DNA of 64,000 nucleotides from Saccharopolyspora_D taberi (GCF_039534165.1 NZ_BAAAUX010000003.1:62001-126000), one strand, 5' to 3'. Counted from the first letter of the stretch, positions 1-8,946 are shown. A program made the numbers and translations. Notes: generated by a model not told the origin, from the letters alone.

Positions 1-1075
1 GCCAGCGGCCCCACGCCACGACGATCACCAGGAACGCGATCCACAGCGCGGCGGTCATGCTGTTGTACCGGCTCTGCAACCCGGCCGACTCGCCGAACGC
101 GGCACGCGAACCGGAGATCATCACCGCGCAGCCGACCGCGTACACCGCCAGGCCCCACCACGCCGCGCTGCTCTCCCGGTGTTCCTGGGCGACCCGCGCG
201 TGCATCGCCAGCACCGCGAGCCCGGCCACCCCGGCGATCACCGCGACCGCCGGTTCGGTGCCGGTCCACACCATGCCGAGCATGCTCAGCCCGGCCAGCA
301 GCGCCTGGGCCGGGTCGTCGGTCGGCGACCCGCCGCCACCGCCCTGCGGTCCGCGCAGCACCAGCCACGCCGCGACGACCACGACCCCCACGGCCATCGG
401 CGTGATCACCCGGCTCCTGCGCTCCCCGCGCAGCCACGCCATCAGGGCCAGCGCCGGCCACACCGCGAACGACGTGCCGTAGCTGATCGAAGCCAGCAGT
501 CCCGCGACGACCGCCAGGCTCAACCACCCGCGCTGCATCGCCAGCAGCGCGGCGAGCACGAGCATCAGCGCCAGGATCCAGGACGCGCCGCTCATGGAGC
601 GCACGTAGTTGTGGATGCCGTGCGGGTTGAACACCAGGGTCGAGGTGGCCACCACCAGCCCGGCCCGCTGCCAGCGGCCCAGCGAGCGGGGCAGCATCGC
701 CCACACCAGCAGCACGGACGCGACGCCGAAGGCGACGATCAGCAGTCCCAGCGGCTGGTTGAGCCCGTTGCCGTAGCGGGCGCTGAGCCAGAACAGCAGG
801 CTCGGCAGCACGAACGGGTGCTCGTTGCGGAACCCGAACAGGGCCTCCGGGCGCAGCGTCCCGTCGTCGTTGGTCAGGTCGAGCAGGACCCACCAGTAGT
901 CGAAGAAGTGCATCTGCGGGTACCGCAGCACCTCGCGCAGCATCATCAGCGGGGGCACCGCGGCGAGCAGCCCGAGGAGCACCGGTCCGGCCCGCCCAAT
1001 GCGCAGTCGCTCGAACCTCGATCCGGATGCGGTCGTCTCCTGCCGCGCCGCGACGTCCGATGCGATGTCGGTCAC
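1..1075 (-). CDS. polytopic membrane protein, possible GT-C-like glycosyltransferase (3' end outside window)
   Basis: Reading the minus strand from a GTG at 1075 gives an unbroken frame of at least 358 codons that runs off the left edge. The start is chosen because a GGGGAA ribosome-binding site lies about 7 bases upstream. After about 27 cytoplasmic residues comes a hydrophobic segment, then a loop containing FDYW and NEHPF, then a long series of Leu/Val/Ala-rich membrane spans. An acidic residue in the first outer loop is typical of GT-C polyprenyl-sugar transferases, but I see no decisive motif, so the function stays open. It is divergent from rplU. Confidence 0.75.
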   Translation of the reverse strand, partial: MTDIASDVAARQETTASGSRFERLRIGRAGPVLLGLLAAVPPLMMLREVLRYPQMHFFDYWWVLLDLTNDDGTLRPEALFGFRNEHPFVLPSLLFWLSARYGNGLNQPLGLLIVAFGVASVLLVWAMLPRSLGRWQRAGLVVATSTLVFNPHGIHNYVRSMSGASWILALMLVLAALLAMQRGWLSLAVVAGLLASISYGTSFAVWPALALMAWLRGERRSRVITPMAVGVVVVAAWLVLRGPQGGGGGSPTDDPAQALLAGLSMLGMVWTGTEPAVAVIAGVAGLAVLAMHARVAQEHRESSAAWWGLAVYAVGCAVMISGSRAAFGESAGLQSRYNSMTAALWIAFLVIVVAWGRW

Positions 1076-1236
1076 GCTCTGTTCCCCATGCTTCTCGGAT
1101 TTCCCCGTGTCCGTGGTGGCCGGGGGCCCGCGTCGAGTCGCGATCGCCCACCGGCGGCGACTCACAGTAGCAAGGGTGGGTAGGTGCCGATCGGTCTCGA
1201 CGACCGATTGGCGAAAGATTTCCACAGTCGATCTCC

Positions 1237-1277
1237 GGGCGGTCGATTTGACCGCCCGAACCGGCCGAACGTAGCCT
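1237..1277 (+). promoter_or_regulatory. promoter of rplU-rpmA with inverted repeat over the -35
   Basis: TTGACC (1248-1253) and TAGCCT (1272-1277) are separated by 18 bases, a good housekeeping sigma promoter. The -35 sits inside a perfect 8-base inverted repeat, GGGCGGTC (1237-1244) and GACCGCCC (1250-1257), which could be an operator. Transcription would start near 1284, leaving a leader of about 330 bases before rplU. Confidence 0.55.
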
Positions 1278-1283
1278 TCCCCG

Positions 1284-1612
1284 GCCCGTCGCCGACGGGC
1301 ATCGCCCCCGCGCAGCGCGGGAATCATCCATCACCGCCCGGCGCGGAGCCCGATCCGCCGGTCTGTATGATGGGTGGGAACTTCTCGCCGCCCGAGGCAG
1401 GCTGTCATGGCTTGACTTGGTTCGGTGAGAGCAAACGCCCTGCTCAGCCGCGGACGACCTCGGTCGGAAGCGGCCCGCCCACGAGAGACCTCAGCTGGGG
1501 GACCGGGCGACGAAGCGGGAACCCACCGAGATCCGGCGCGCCGGACGGCAGGAACCGGCCTCGTCGGCGAGGGCGTCAACAGCGAAACCGAGCAGCAGGA
1601 GACTTCCGACTC
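1284..1612 (+). other. long 5' leader of rplU, no gene seen
   Basis: This stretch of about 330 bases between the predicted start point and rplU has no convincing gene. It contains a -10-like TATGAT (1366-1371) that could be a second promoter with no good -35, and a perfect 14-base palindrome TCCGGCGCGCCGGA (1532-1545). I do not recognise a known ribosomal-protein leader fold. The frame stays open through it into rplU, but the L21 family begins at the ATG at 1613. Confidence 0.35.
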
Positions 1613-1921
1613 ATGTACGCGATCGTCAAGACCGGCGGCAAGCAGTACAAGGTGGCTGTCGGGGATGTCGTCGAGGTCGAGAAGCTCGAAGGCGAGCCGG
1701 GCTCCGAGGTCACCTTCCCGGCGCTTCTGCTCGTCGATGGCTCCGATGTCACCGCCGACGCCGACGCACTGGCCAAGGTCTCGGTGACCGGGAAGCTGGT
1801 CGAGCAGACCAAGGGCCCCAAGATCCGTATCCACAAGTTCAAGAACAAGACCGGCTACCACAAGCGGCAGGGTCACCGGCAGAAGCTGACCCGCGTCGAG
1901 GTCACCGGCATCACCAAGTGA
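1613..1921 (+). CDS. rplU: 50S ribosomal protein L21
   Basis: 102 residues, the normal length for L21, which binds 23S rRNA in the large subunit. The protein opens MYAIVKTGGKQYKV and carries the C-terminal signature KFKNKTGYHKRQGHRQ near residues 73-88. The ATG at 1613 has a GCAGGAGAC ribosome-binding site just upstream, and it is preferred to upstream in-frame starts that would add unrelated residues. The gene is followed 14 bases later by rpmA, the universal L21-L27 pair. The pair is probably transcribed from the promoter near 1248-1277. Confidence 0.97.
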   Translation: MYAIVKTGGKQYKVAVGDVVEVEKLEGEPGSEVTFPALLLVDGSDVTADADALAKVSVTGKLVEQTKGPKIRIHKFKNKTGYHKRQGHRQKLTRVEVTGITK

Positions 1922-1935
1922 GGACCTGACTAGTC

Positions 1936-2193
1936 ATGGCACACAAGAAGGGCGCATCCAGCTCTCGGAACGGCCGCGACTCGAACCCGAAGTACCTCGG
2001 GGTCAAGCGGTTCGGTGGTGAGGTCGTCAAGGCCGGTGAGATCATCATCCGCCAGCGCGGCACCAAGTTCCACCCCGGCCTCAACGTCGGCCGCGGTGGC
2101 GACGACACGCTGTTCGCGCTGTCCGCGGGCACGGTCGAGTTCGGTCGTACGCGCAACCGCAAGACCGTGAGCATCGTGCCGGCCGAGGCCTGA
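1936..2193 (+). CDS. rpmA: 50S ribosomal protein L27
   Basis: 85 residues with the L27 N terminus MAHKKGASSSRNGRDSNPK and the GGEVVKAGEIIIRQRG core. Its N-terminal tail reaches towards the peptidyl transferase centre. There is no cleavable N-terminal extension of the kind seen in Firmicutes and Thermotogae. A terminator-like hairpin follows before obg, so L21-L27 and obg may be partly uncoupled. Confidence 0.97.
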   Translation: MAHKKGASSSRNGRDSNPKYLGVKRFGGEVVKAGEIIIRQRGTKFHPGLNVGRGGDDTLFALSAGTVEFGRTRNRKTVSIVPAEA

Positions 2194-2221
2194 CCCGGCT
2201 CTCGGCGCACCAGTACTTCCC

Positions 2222-2271
2222 GACGAGGGGCGGGTCCGGCCTTGGCCGGTCCTGCCCCTCGTCTTTTCTTG
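2222..2271 (+). terminator. hairpin plus T-rich tract between rpmA and obg
   Basis: GACGAGGGGC (2222-2231) pairs perfectly with GCCCCTCGTC (2254-2263), and the inner GTCCGGCC/GGCCGG parts extend the stem. A T-rich run TCTTTTCTTGTCTT follows. The obg ribosome-binding site TTGGAGG (2274-2280) starts immediately after. It could be a full terminator or an attenuator that lowers obg-proB expression relative to the ribosomal genes. Confidence 0.7.
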
Positions 2272-2285
2272 TCTTGGAGGCATCC

Positions 2286-3749
2286 GTGTCGCGGTTCGTC
2301 GACCGCGTGACCATCCACGTCGCGGCAGGCGACGGGGGCAATGGCTGCGCCTCGGTACACCGGGAGAAGTTCAAGCCGCTGGGCGGTCCCGACGGTGGCA
2401 ACGGCGGCCGGGGCGGTGACGTCCGGCTCGTGGTCGATCGCGGCGTGCACACGCTGCTCGACTTCCACCACCGGCCGCACGCGCGCGCCTCCAACGGCAA
2501 GCAGGGCCGGGGCAGCATGCGCAACGGCGCGATCGGCGAGGACCTGGTCCTGCCGGTGCCGGACGGCACGGTCGTGCTCACTCCGGACGGCGAGGTGCTG
2601 GCCGACCTGGTCGGCATCGGCACCACCTTCGTCGCCGCCGAGGGCGGTCGCGGCGGGCTGGGCAACGCGGCGCTGGCGTCGAAGGCCCGCAAGGCGCCGG
2701 GCTTCGCCCTGCTCGGTGAGCCGGGCGAGGAGTTCGAGCTGGTCCTGGAGCTCAAGTCGGTCGCCGACGCCGGGCTGCTCGGGTTCCCCTCGGCGGGCAA
2801 GTCCTCGCTGATCTCGGTGCTCTCGGCGGCCAAGCCGAAGATCGCCGACTACCCGTTCACCACCCTGGTGCCCAACCTCGGCGTGGTCACCGCGGGCGAG
2901 ACCGTCTTCACCGTCGCCGACGTGCCCGGCCTGATCCCGGGCGCGAGCCAGGGCAAGGGCCTCGGCCTGGACTTCCTTCGCCACATCGAGCGCTGCGCGG
3001 TGCTGGTGCACGTCGTGGACTGCGCCACCCACGAGCCGGGGCGCGACCCGCTGTCGGACGTCGACGCGCTGGAGACCGAGCTCGCCGAGTACACCCCGGC
3101 GCTGGCCGAGCACGGCGCGGGCGACCTGGCGTCGCGCCCGCGGCTGGTGGTGCTGAACAAGGTGGACGTGCCGGAAGCGCGCGAGCTGGCCGAGATGGTC
3201 CGCCCCGACCTGGAGGCGCGCGGCTGGCCGGTGTTCGAGGTGTCCACCGCCAGCCACGAAGGACTCCGCGAGCTGAGCTTCGCGATGGCCGAGGCGGTGC
3301 GCGAGTACCGCGCCGAGCAGCCCGAGCCGGAGCCGGCCCGGGTGGTCGTCCGGCCCGCGGGGGTGGACGACAGCGGCTTCACCGTCGAAGCGGATCCGGA
3401 GTTCGACGACGCGTTCGTCGTTCGCGGCGAGAAGCCCGAGCGGTGGGTGCGCCAGACCAACTTCGACAACGACGAGGCCGTCGGCTTCCTCGCCGACCGG
3501 CTGGCGAAGCTGGGCGTGGAGGAGGCGCTGGCCAAAAACGGCGCCCAGCCCGGCAGCCAGGTCACCATCGGGCAGATGACCTTCGACTGGGAGCCCTCGA
3601 CCCCGGCCGGTGTCGCGGGCGTGCTCAGCGGGCGCGGCACCGACCTGCGGCTGGAGCAGACCGACCGGGTGTCGGCGGCCGACCGCAAGGCGGCCAAGAA
3701 GGCCCGCCGCACGTCGCTCGACGAGGAGGGCGGCTACGCCGGTGAGTGA
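2286..3749 (+). CDS. obg: Obg family GTPase
   Basis: 487 residues. Obg is an essential GTPase linked to 50S assembly and stress control. The glycine-rich Obg fold covers roughly residues 1-158. The G domain follows, with GFPSAGKSS (about 166-174), DVPGLIPGA and NKVD. A C-terminal OCT domain ends in a lysine-rich tail. I place the start at the GTG at 2286 (VSRFVDRVTIHV), 5 bases after TTGGAGG. The last bases overlap the start of proB, so the two genes are likely translationally coupled. Confidence 0.95.
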   Translation: MSRFVDRVTIHVAAGDGGNGCASVHREKFKPLGGPDGGNGGRGGDVRLVVDRGVHTLLDFHHRPHARASNGKQGRGSMRNGAIGEDLVLPVPDGTVVLTPDGEVLADLVGIGTTFVAAEGGRGGLGNAALASKARKAPGFALLGEPGEEFELVLELKSVADAGLLGFPSAGKSSLISVLSAAKPKIADYPFTTLVPNLGVVTAGETVFTVADVPGLIPGASQGKGLGLDFLRHIERCAVLVHVVDCATHEPGRDPLSDVDALETELAEYTPALAEHGAGDLASRPRLVVLNKVDVPEARELAEMVRPDLEARGWPVFEVSTASHEGLRELSFAMAEAVREYRAEQPEPEPARVVVRPAGVDDSGFTVEADPEFDDAFVVRGEKPERWVRQTNFDNDEAVGFLADRLAKLGVEEALAKNGAQPGSQVTIGQMTFDWEPSTPAGVAGVLSGRGTDLRLEQTDRVSAADRKAAKKARRTSLDEEGGYAGE

Positions 3750-4863
3750 GCTGCTCTCGCCCACCCGGCGGGCGATCGCGGCGGCGCGGCGCGTCGTGGT
3801 CAAGGTCGGGTCGTCCTCGCTGACGACGACCGAGGGCGGGCTGGACACCGGCAGGCTGGCCGGGCTGGTCGACAGCGTGGCCGACCGGGTCGGCCGGGGG
3901 GACCAGGTGGTTCTGGTGTCCTCCGGCGCGATCGCCGCCGGCCTCGCCCCGCTGGGGCTGGACCGCCGCCCCCGCGACCTGGCGACCCAGCAGGCGGCGG
4001 CCAGCGTCGGGCAGCAGTCCCTGGCCCACGCCTACGCGGAGTCGTTCACCCGCTACCGGCTCACCGTCGGCCAGGTGCTGCTCACCGCCGACGACGTGGT
4101 CCGCCGCTCGCACTACCGCAACGCCCAGCGCACGCTGAACCGGCTGCTGACGCTCGGCGTGGTCCCGGTGGTCAACGAGAACGACACCGTCGCCACCCAC
4201 GAGATCCGCTTCGGCGACAACGACCGCCTCGCGGCGCTGGTCTCGCACCTGGTCGGCGCCGACGCGCTGGTCCTGCTGTCCGATGTGGACGCCCTCTACG
4301 ACGGCGATCCCCGCCGCGGCGGGGCGTCGGCGATCCGCGAGGTCAACGGCGCGGCGGACATGGAGGGCGTCGAGGCGGGCAGCACCGGGGCTTCCGGGCT
4401 GGGCACCGGCGGCATGGCCTCGAAGGTCGAAGCGGCACGGGTCGCCTCCTCCGCGGGCATCCCGGTCCTGCTGACCTCCGCCGCCGAAGCCGCCCGCGCC
4501 CTCGGCACCGCCGATGTCGGCACCGCCTTCGCCGCGACCGGTTCGCGCCTGTCGGCCCGCCGCTTCTGGCTCGCGCACGCAGCCGACGCCACCGGCAGGC
4601 TGTGGCTGGACGACGGCGCGGTCGCGGCCGTGGTCAAGCGGCGCCGGTCGCTGCTGGCGGCGGGCGTCACCGCGGTCGAGGGCGCGTTCGACGGCGGTGA
4701 CGTGGTGGAGCTGGTGAACCCGTCGGGTGCGGTCGTTGCCAGGGGAGTCGTCGGCTACGACGCCGAGGAGCTGCCCGAGCTGATCGGCCGGTCCAGCCAC
4801 CAGCTGCCGCCCGAGCAGCGCCGCGAGGTCGTGCACGCCGACGACCTCGTCCCGCTGCGCTAG
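3742..4863 (+). CDS. proB: glutamate 5-kinase
   Basis: 373 residues. The enzyme phosphorylates glutamate in the first step of proline synthesis. An amino-acid-kinase domain starts with VVVKVGSSSL and contains VNENDTVAT and the LLSDVDALY segment. A PUA domain occupies the last 90 or so residues. The GTG at 3742 overlaps the obg stop by 8 bases and has GAGGAGGGCGG upstream. The partner gene proA lies about 7.6 kb downstream, so the two steps are in separate units here. Confidence 0.95.
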   Translation: MSELLSPTRRAIAAARRVVVKVGSSSLTTTEGGLDTGRLAGLVDSVADRVGRGDQVVLVSSGAIAAGLAPLGLDRRPRDLATQQAAASVGQQSLAHAYAESFTRYRLTVGQVLLTADDVVRRSHYRNAQRTLNRLLTLGVVPVVNENDTVATHEIRFGDNDRLAALVSHLVGADALVLLSDVDALYDGDPRRGGASAIREVNGAADMEGVEAGSTGASGLGTGGMASKVEAARVASSAGIPVLLTSAAEAARALGTADVGTAFAATGSRLSARRFWLAHAADATGRLWLDDGAVAAVVKRRRSLLAAGVTAVEGAFDGGDVVELVNPSGAVVARGVVGYDAEELPELIGRSSHQLPPEQRREVVHADDLVPLR

Positions 4864-4884
4864 GCGGTTCGTATCCTCGTCGGC

Positions 4885-5793
4885 GTGGCGAACGATCACG
4901 TCGACGAGTTCGAGGCGCAGCGGCCGAGGCTGTTCGCCCTCGCCTACCGGCTGCTCGGTTCGGCGGGCGAGGCCGAGGACGCCGTCCAGGAGACGTTCCT
5001 GCGCTGGGACGCGGCCGACCGCGACGAGATCCGCGTCCCGGTCGCCTGGCTGACCAAGGTCGTCACCAACCTGTGCCTCAACCGCCTGGACTCGGCCCGC
5101 GCCCGGCGGGAGAACTACGTCGGCGTGTGGCTGCCCGAACCGGTGCTGACCGACTCCGAGCCGGGACCGCTGGCCACCGCCGAGCGGCGGGAGTCGGTGT
5201 CGCTGGCGATGTTGCACCTGCTGGAACGGCTGACCCCGCCGGAACGGGCGGTCTTCGTGCTGCGCGAGGCGTTCTCCTACCCCCACCGCGAGATCGCCGA
5301 GATCCTCGACATCACCGAGTCCAGCTCCCAGCAGCTGCTGCACCGCGCGTCCCGGCATCTCCAGGGCCGCCCGAGGTTCGAGCCGTCCGCCGACGCGCGC
5401 CGCGAGGTCGTCGAGCGCTTCCTGGACGCCGCGCGCGGTGGCGACATCGCCGCGCTGGAGCGGTTGCTCGCCGACGAGGTGGTGGCCTACGCGGACGGTG
5501 GCGGCAAGGCCAAGGCCGGGCGGTACCCGGTGCTCGGTTCGAAGAAGGTGGCGCGCTACATGGCGGGCTGGCTCAGAGTGCCGCTGCCCGGCTTGGAAAT
5601 CCGCTTTGCCGAGATCAACGGCCAGCCCGGGATCCTCGGTGTGGTCGACGACCGGCTGCTGATCGCGGTGCTCGTGTTCGACACCGACGGCGAGCGGATC
5701 CACGGCCTCCACACCGTCGCGAACCCGGACAAGCTCGCCCACCTCGGCGCGCAGCTGTCGCTGATCCCGCGGTCGTGGAACGCGATGCTCTAG
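4885..5793 (+). CDS. ECF41-type RNA polymerase sigma factor with C-terminal regulatory extension
   Basis: 302 residues: sigma region 2 (about 8-75), region 4 (about 110-160), then a SnoaL-like C-terminal extension. Three signatures of the ECF41 family are present: WLPEP (82-86) in the linker, DGGGK (204-208) and NPDKL (280-284). In that family the extension replaces a separate anti-sigma factor. The GTG start lies 7 bases after TATCCT (4872-4877) without an SD, suggesting a leaderless mRNA. The oxidoreductase gene just downstream is the likely target, as is usual for ECF41 neighbours. Confidence 0.92.
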   Translation: MANDHVDEFEAQRPRLFALAYRLLGSAGEAEDAVQETFLRWDAADRDEIRVPVAWLTKVVTNLCLNRLDSARARRENYVGVWLPEPVLTDSEPGPLATAERRESVSLAMLHLLERLTPPERAVFVLREAFSYPHREIAEILDITESSSQQLLHRASRHLQGRPRFEPSADARREVVERFLDAARGGDIAALERLLADEVVAYADGGGKAKAGRYPVLGSKKVARYMAGWLRVPLPGLEIRFAEINGQPGILGVVDDRLLIAVLVFDTDGERIHGLHTVANPDKLAHLGAQLSLIPRSWNAML

Positions 5794-5796
5794 ATC

Positions 5797-5803
5797 TGTC
5801 ATG
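5797..5803 (+). promoter_or_regulatory. possible ECF41 -35 element upstream of the oxidoreductase
   Basis: TGTCATG resembles the ECF41 -35 consensus TGTCACA and lies in the 71-base gap before the oxidoreductase gene. I could not find the expected CGTC -10 at the usual spacing, only partial matches, so this is a weak call. Confidence 0.3.
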
Positions 5804-5864
5804 GATTCCGGTGCTGTCCGGTTCAGGTGGTGAACATCGACAGGCACGGGAACGGAGACGAACC

Positions 5865-7028
5865 ATGGCACATCGCATCGTGGTGCTCGGCGCGGGCTAC
5901 GCGGGGCTGACGGCGGCCCGCAGGCTGGCCGACGGCTTCCGGCGAGGTGACGTGCGGATCACCCTGGTCAACGCGACGCCGGAGTTCGTGGAACGGGTCC
6001 GGCTGCACCAGACCGCCGCGGGCCAGCAGATCCGGCCGTGGCCGTTGCGGGATTCGCTGCGGGACACCGGAATCGAACTGCTCGTGGGCCGGGTGGTCGC
6101 GGTCGACCCGGTCGCCCGGGAGGTCCGGCTCGACGACGGCCGGACCACCGGTTACGACAAGCTGGTCTACGCCCTCGGCAGCACCGACGACGACAGCGTG
6201 CCCGGGGTCGCAGAGCACGCGCTGAAGGTCGCCGGGCACGGCGGGGCGGTTCTCGCGGGAGCGCGGATCGCGGAACTGGCCGCCGCGAAGGGAACCGTCG
6301 CCGTCGTCGGTGGCGGGGCGACCGGTATCGAGGCCGCGGCCGAACTCGCCGAAAGCCACCCGGACCTGCGGGTCCGGATGCTGGTCGGGCCGGAGCTCGG
6401 TGCGCAGTTCTCCCGGCGCGGGCGCGAGCACGTGCAGCGGGTCTTCGACCGGCTGGGCATCGAGGTCCGCGCGGGCGCGCAGGTCGGCGAGGTGCGTTCG
6501 GACCACCTCGTCCTCAGCGGCGGCGGGACGGTCGAGGCCGACGCGGCACTGTGGACGGCGGGTTTCCGGGTTTCCCCGCTGGCGGCCGAATCCGGTGTGG
6601 AGTGCGACGAGCGGGGGCGGATCGTCGTCGACCCCACCATGCGTTCGGTCTCGCATCCCGACGTGTACGCGATCGGCGACGCCGCGCGTGCCCGCTCGGG
6701 GAACGGCACGGAACTGCGGATGTCGTGCGCGACGGGCCTGCCGATGGCGATGCGCGCGGCGAAGTCGATCATCGCTGAGCTGGGCGGCGCAACCCCGGCG
6801 CCGATGTGGTTCCGCTATTTCAACCTCTGCGTGAGCCTCGGCAGGAGGGATGCGCTGATCCAATTCCTGAACGCCGACGACTCGCCGCGTCCCGCCGTTC
6901 TCACCGGCCGGACAGCCGTGCTTTACAAGGAGGCGATCGTGCGCGGCGCGGCCTGGGTTGTGCGGCGCAGCCCGAGGCTCTGGTCGCGGCAACGGGTGCC
7001 GGCCGCCGCGAGGTCGCATGCGGCTTAG
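5865..7028 (+). CDS. FAD/NAD(P)-binding oxidoreductase, NDH-2-like
   Basis: 387 residues. An N-terminal FAD-binding Rossmann motif (VVLGAGYAGLTAARRL, about 5-20) and a second nucleotide-binding motif (VAVVGGGATGIEAAAEL, about 146-162) define a two-dinucleotide-binding flavoprotein. AIGDAA near 270 is the second FAD contact. The C-terminal part has a basic tail (RRSPRLWSRQR) and could associate with the membrane, as type II NADH dehydrogenases do. It lies directly downstream of the ECF41 sigma gene and is probably its regulon member. The true electron acceptor is unknown. Confidence 0.88.
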   Translation: MAHRIVVLGAGYAGLTAARRLADGFRRGDVRITLVNATPEFVERVRLHQTAAGQQIRPWPLRDSLRDTGIELLVGRVVAVDPVAREVRLDDGRTTGYDKLVYALGSTDDDSVPGVAEHALKVAGHGGAVLAGARIAELAAAKGTVAVVGGGATGIEAAAELAESHPDLRVRMLVGPELGAQFSRRGREHVQRVFDRLGIEVRAGAQVGEVRSDHLVLSGGGTVEADAALWTAGFRVSPLAAESGVECDERGRIVVDPTMRSVSHPDVYAIGDAARARSGNGTELRMSCATGLPMAMRAAKSIIAELGGATPAPMWFRYFNLCVSLGRRDALIQFLNADDSPRPAVLTGRTAVLYKEAIVRGAAWVVRRSPRLWSRQRVPAAARSHAA

Positions 7029-7039
7029 CCTGCGTTCAC

Positions 7040-7079
7040 GCCGGTTGCGAGGCAGTGGCGTGCACGCCGCGCAACCGGC
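7040..7079. terminator. hairpin in the gap between convergent genes
   Basis: GCCGGTTGCG (7040-7049) and CGCAACCGGC (7070-7079) form a perfect 10-base stem with a 20-base loop and no T tract. The rest of the 171-base gap (7029-7199) holds no gene I can support. Confidence 0.4.
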
Positions 7080-7199
7080 TACGGACCGATCTCGGACCGC
7101 ACCCGCTCCCAGCTGGGTGCGGCGCCTGGCCACCGGCGACCGCGGAACCGCCCTGCGCCACTACACCCACCTCGGCGAAGCGCTCATCTCCGGCAGCGG

Positions 7200-8480
7200 C
7201 TAACGCAGCTCGATGCCCCGCGTCTCCGGCAGGGTGAGGATCACCAGGAACGCGACCGCGGCGCCGGCCGCGATGTACCAGAAGAACAGCGTCGACGCGC
7301 CCGGTGCGGCGAACAGCTGGATCACCACCGGCGCGGTGCCACCGAACAGCGCCACCGTCAGGTTGTACCAGGCGCCGATGCCCAGCCCCCGCAGCTCGGT
7401 CGGGAACAGCTCGGACATGATCGCGGGCGCGATCGACGTCATCGCGGTGTAGAGCGCGATCCCGGTGCAGAACACCACCAGCAGCGAGCCGAGGCCGGGC
7501 CGCACCAGTGTGGACAGCGGCACGATCAGCACCGCGGTCGCAGCCGACCACACCAGCAGTTGCGGCTTGCGCCCGAACCGGTCCGACAGCACGCCCATCG
7601 GGTACTGGAGCGCGATGAACAGCACGGTGGCGACGGACAACGCGAGGAACACGTCGGTGTCGTCGGCGTGCCGGGTCTTGACCGCGAACGGCGTCAGGGC
7701 GCTGAAGAACGTGTAGTAGCACAGCGTCGACAGCATGCTGAAGCCCACGAGCTGGCCGACGGCCTTCGGGTGCTGGGTGAGCGTGAGCAGCAGCGGGAAC
7801 CGCAGCGCCTTCGCCTTGGCACGGTTTTCCTCGAACTGCTCGGTCTCGTCGAGGGCGCGGCGCAGCCAGAGGCCGATCAGACCGAGCACGCCGCCGAGCA
7901 CGAACGGGATGCGCCAGCCGAAATCGGTGAGCTGGTCCTTGGTCAGCACGCTGGTCAGCAGGAAACCCAGCAGGGACGCGGCGAGCAGCGCGCTGCCGGT
8001 GGAGATGTAGAAGAACGACGAGTACCGGCCGCGGCGGCTCGCGGGGGCGATCTCGGCCAGGTACGCCGAGGCGTTGGAGACCTCGCCGCCCAGCGACAGC
8101 CCCTGGCCGATCCGGGCCAGCACCAGCAGGATCGGCGCTGCCCAGCCGATGGTGTCGAAGGTCGGCAGCACTCCGATGATCAGCGAGCCGCCCGCCATCA
8201 GCGCGACCGTCACCAGCATCGCGGGCTTGCGCCCGCGCAGGTCTGCGAACCGGCCGAGCAGCCAGCCGCCCAGCGGGCGGAAGAAGAACGCGAGCGCGAA
8301 GGCCGCCAGCGTGTTGATCAGCGCCAGCTCACCGGGGAAGAACCGGCTGGCGAAGTACACGCTGAACGCCGTGTAGACGGTCCAGTCGTACCACTCGATC
8401 GCGTTGCCGATGCTCGCGGCGACCAGCTTGCGGACCGGAAGTCGGTGGACGGCTGTGGTGGTGGTCGCGGACTCGGGCAT
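7200..8480 (-). CDS. MFS transporter, metabolite:H+ symporter (MHS) type
   Basis: 426 residues with 12 predicted membrane spans. The order AASIGNAIEWYDWTVY near the N terminus, then GRFADLRGRKPAM in the loop between helices 2 and 3, is characteristic of the MHS group that imports dicarboxylates, shikimate, proline or citrate. The second half repeats the loop as GVLSDRFGRKPQL. The ATG has GGAGGCC upstream. The gene is convergent with the oxidoreductase and stands alone, so the substrate cannot be inferred. Confidence 0.9.
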   Translation of the reverse strand: MPESATTTTAVHRLPVRKLVAASIGNAIEWYDWTVYTAFSVYFASRFFPGELALINTLAAFALAFFFRPLGGWLLGRFADLRGRKPAMLVTVALMAGGSLIIGVLPTFDTIGWAAPILLVLARIGQGLSLGGEVSNASAYLAEIAPASRRGRYSSFFYISTGSALLAASLLGFLLTSVLTKDQLTDFGWRIPFVLGGVLGLIGLWLRRALDETEQFEENRAKAKALRFPLLLTLTQHPKAVGQLVGFSMLSTLCYYTFFSALTPFAVKTRHADDTDVFLALSVATVLFIALQYPMGVLSDRFGRKPQLLVWSAATAVLIVPLSTLVRPGLGSLLVVFCTGIALYTAMTSIAPAIMSELFPTELRGLGIGAWYNLTVALFGGTAPVVIQLFAAPGASTLFFWYIAAGAAVAFLVILTLPETRGIELR

Positions 8481-8637
8481 GGTGGCCTCCGAGTGCCGTC
8501 GCCGATCGGGCGACGATCATCGAACTAATGAGCGTCGCAACATTACGCAGCGGACCGGAAGAAGGGAAGACCGTCGCACCATCCGGATGGCCGGGGCGGA
8601 CCCGGCGTCCGGGCCAGGTCCGATGTGGACGGATCGG

Positions 8638-8844
8638 CTAGCGGATGCCCGCCAGCACGTGCGCCACCTTGTTGCACTCCGGGCAGGTGGCCCACAGCCA
8701 CGCCTGCGCCGAGTCGTCCACATTGATCGACGCCCCGCACAGGGTCTCGACCTGTGCCTCACCGGTGAACCCACCCCGTGGCCGCGTCTCGAGAGTGGCG
8801 TGGCGCAGACCGTCGCCGGGCTGCCAGTGGAACGGGTGGGGCAC
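8638..8844 (-). CDS. small zinc-finger protein
   Basis: 68 residues, with HPFHWQPGDGLRHA at the N terminus and cysteines in ETLCGA and ATCPECNKVAHVLAG. The CPEC plus the upstream Cys and a downstream His could bind zinc. Similar small proteins are found in Pseudonocardiaceae next to XRE/DUF397 genes, as here, where the gene is divergent from such a pair. No enzymatic function is evident. The 203-base divergent region carries repeated palindromes that may control both sides. Confidence 0.72.
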   Translation of the reverse strand: MPHPFHWQPGDGLRHATLETRPRGGFTGEAQVETLCGASINVDDSAQAWLWATCPECNKVAHVLAGIR

Positions 8845-8946
8845 GCTCGATCACCGCCTGCACGCAAGCCGAGGCGGTCCGGGCAGAACTCCGCAGCCCG
8901 CGCTGCCGGCGGGCTGACCGAACTGAACGGACCGCGATTTCACCTT

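Noticed and set aside
1184..1612. In-frame extension of L21 by about 143 residues
   Set aside because: The extra sequence is low in conservation signs and Arg/Pro-rich, and it includes the likely promoter. The L21 family begins at 1613, where an SD is present.
7029..7199. Possible gene remnant in the gap before the MHS transporter
   Set aside because: The open codons (ending GDRGTALRHYTHLGEAL) faintly recall a recombinase end, but the match is too short and no flanking mobile-element feature exists.
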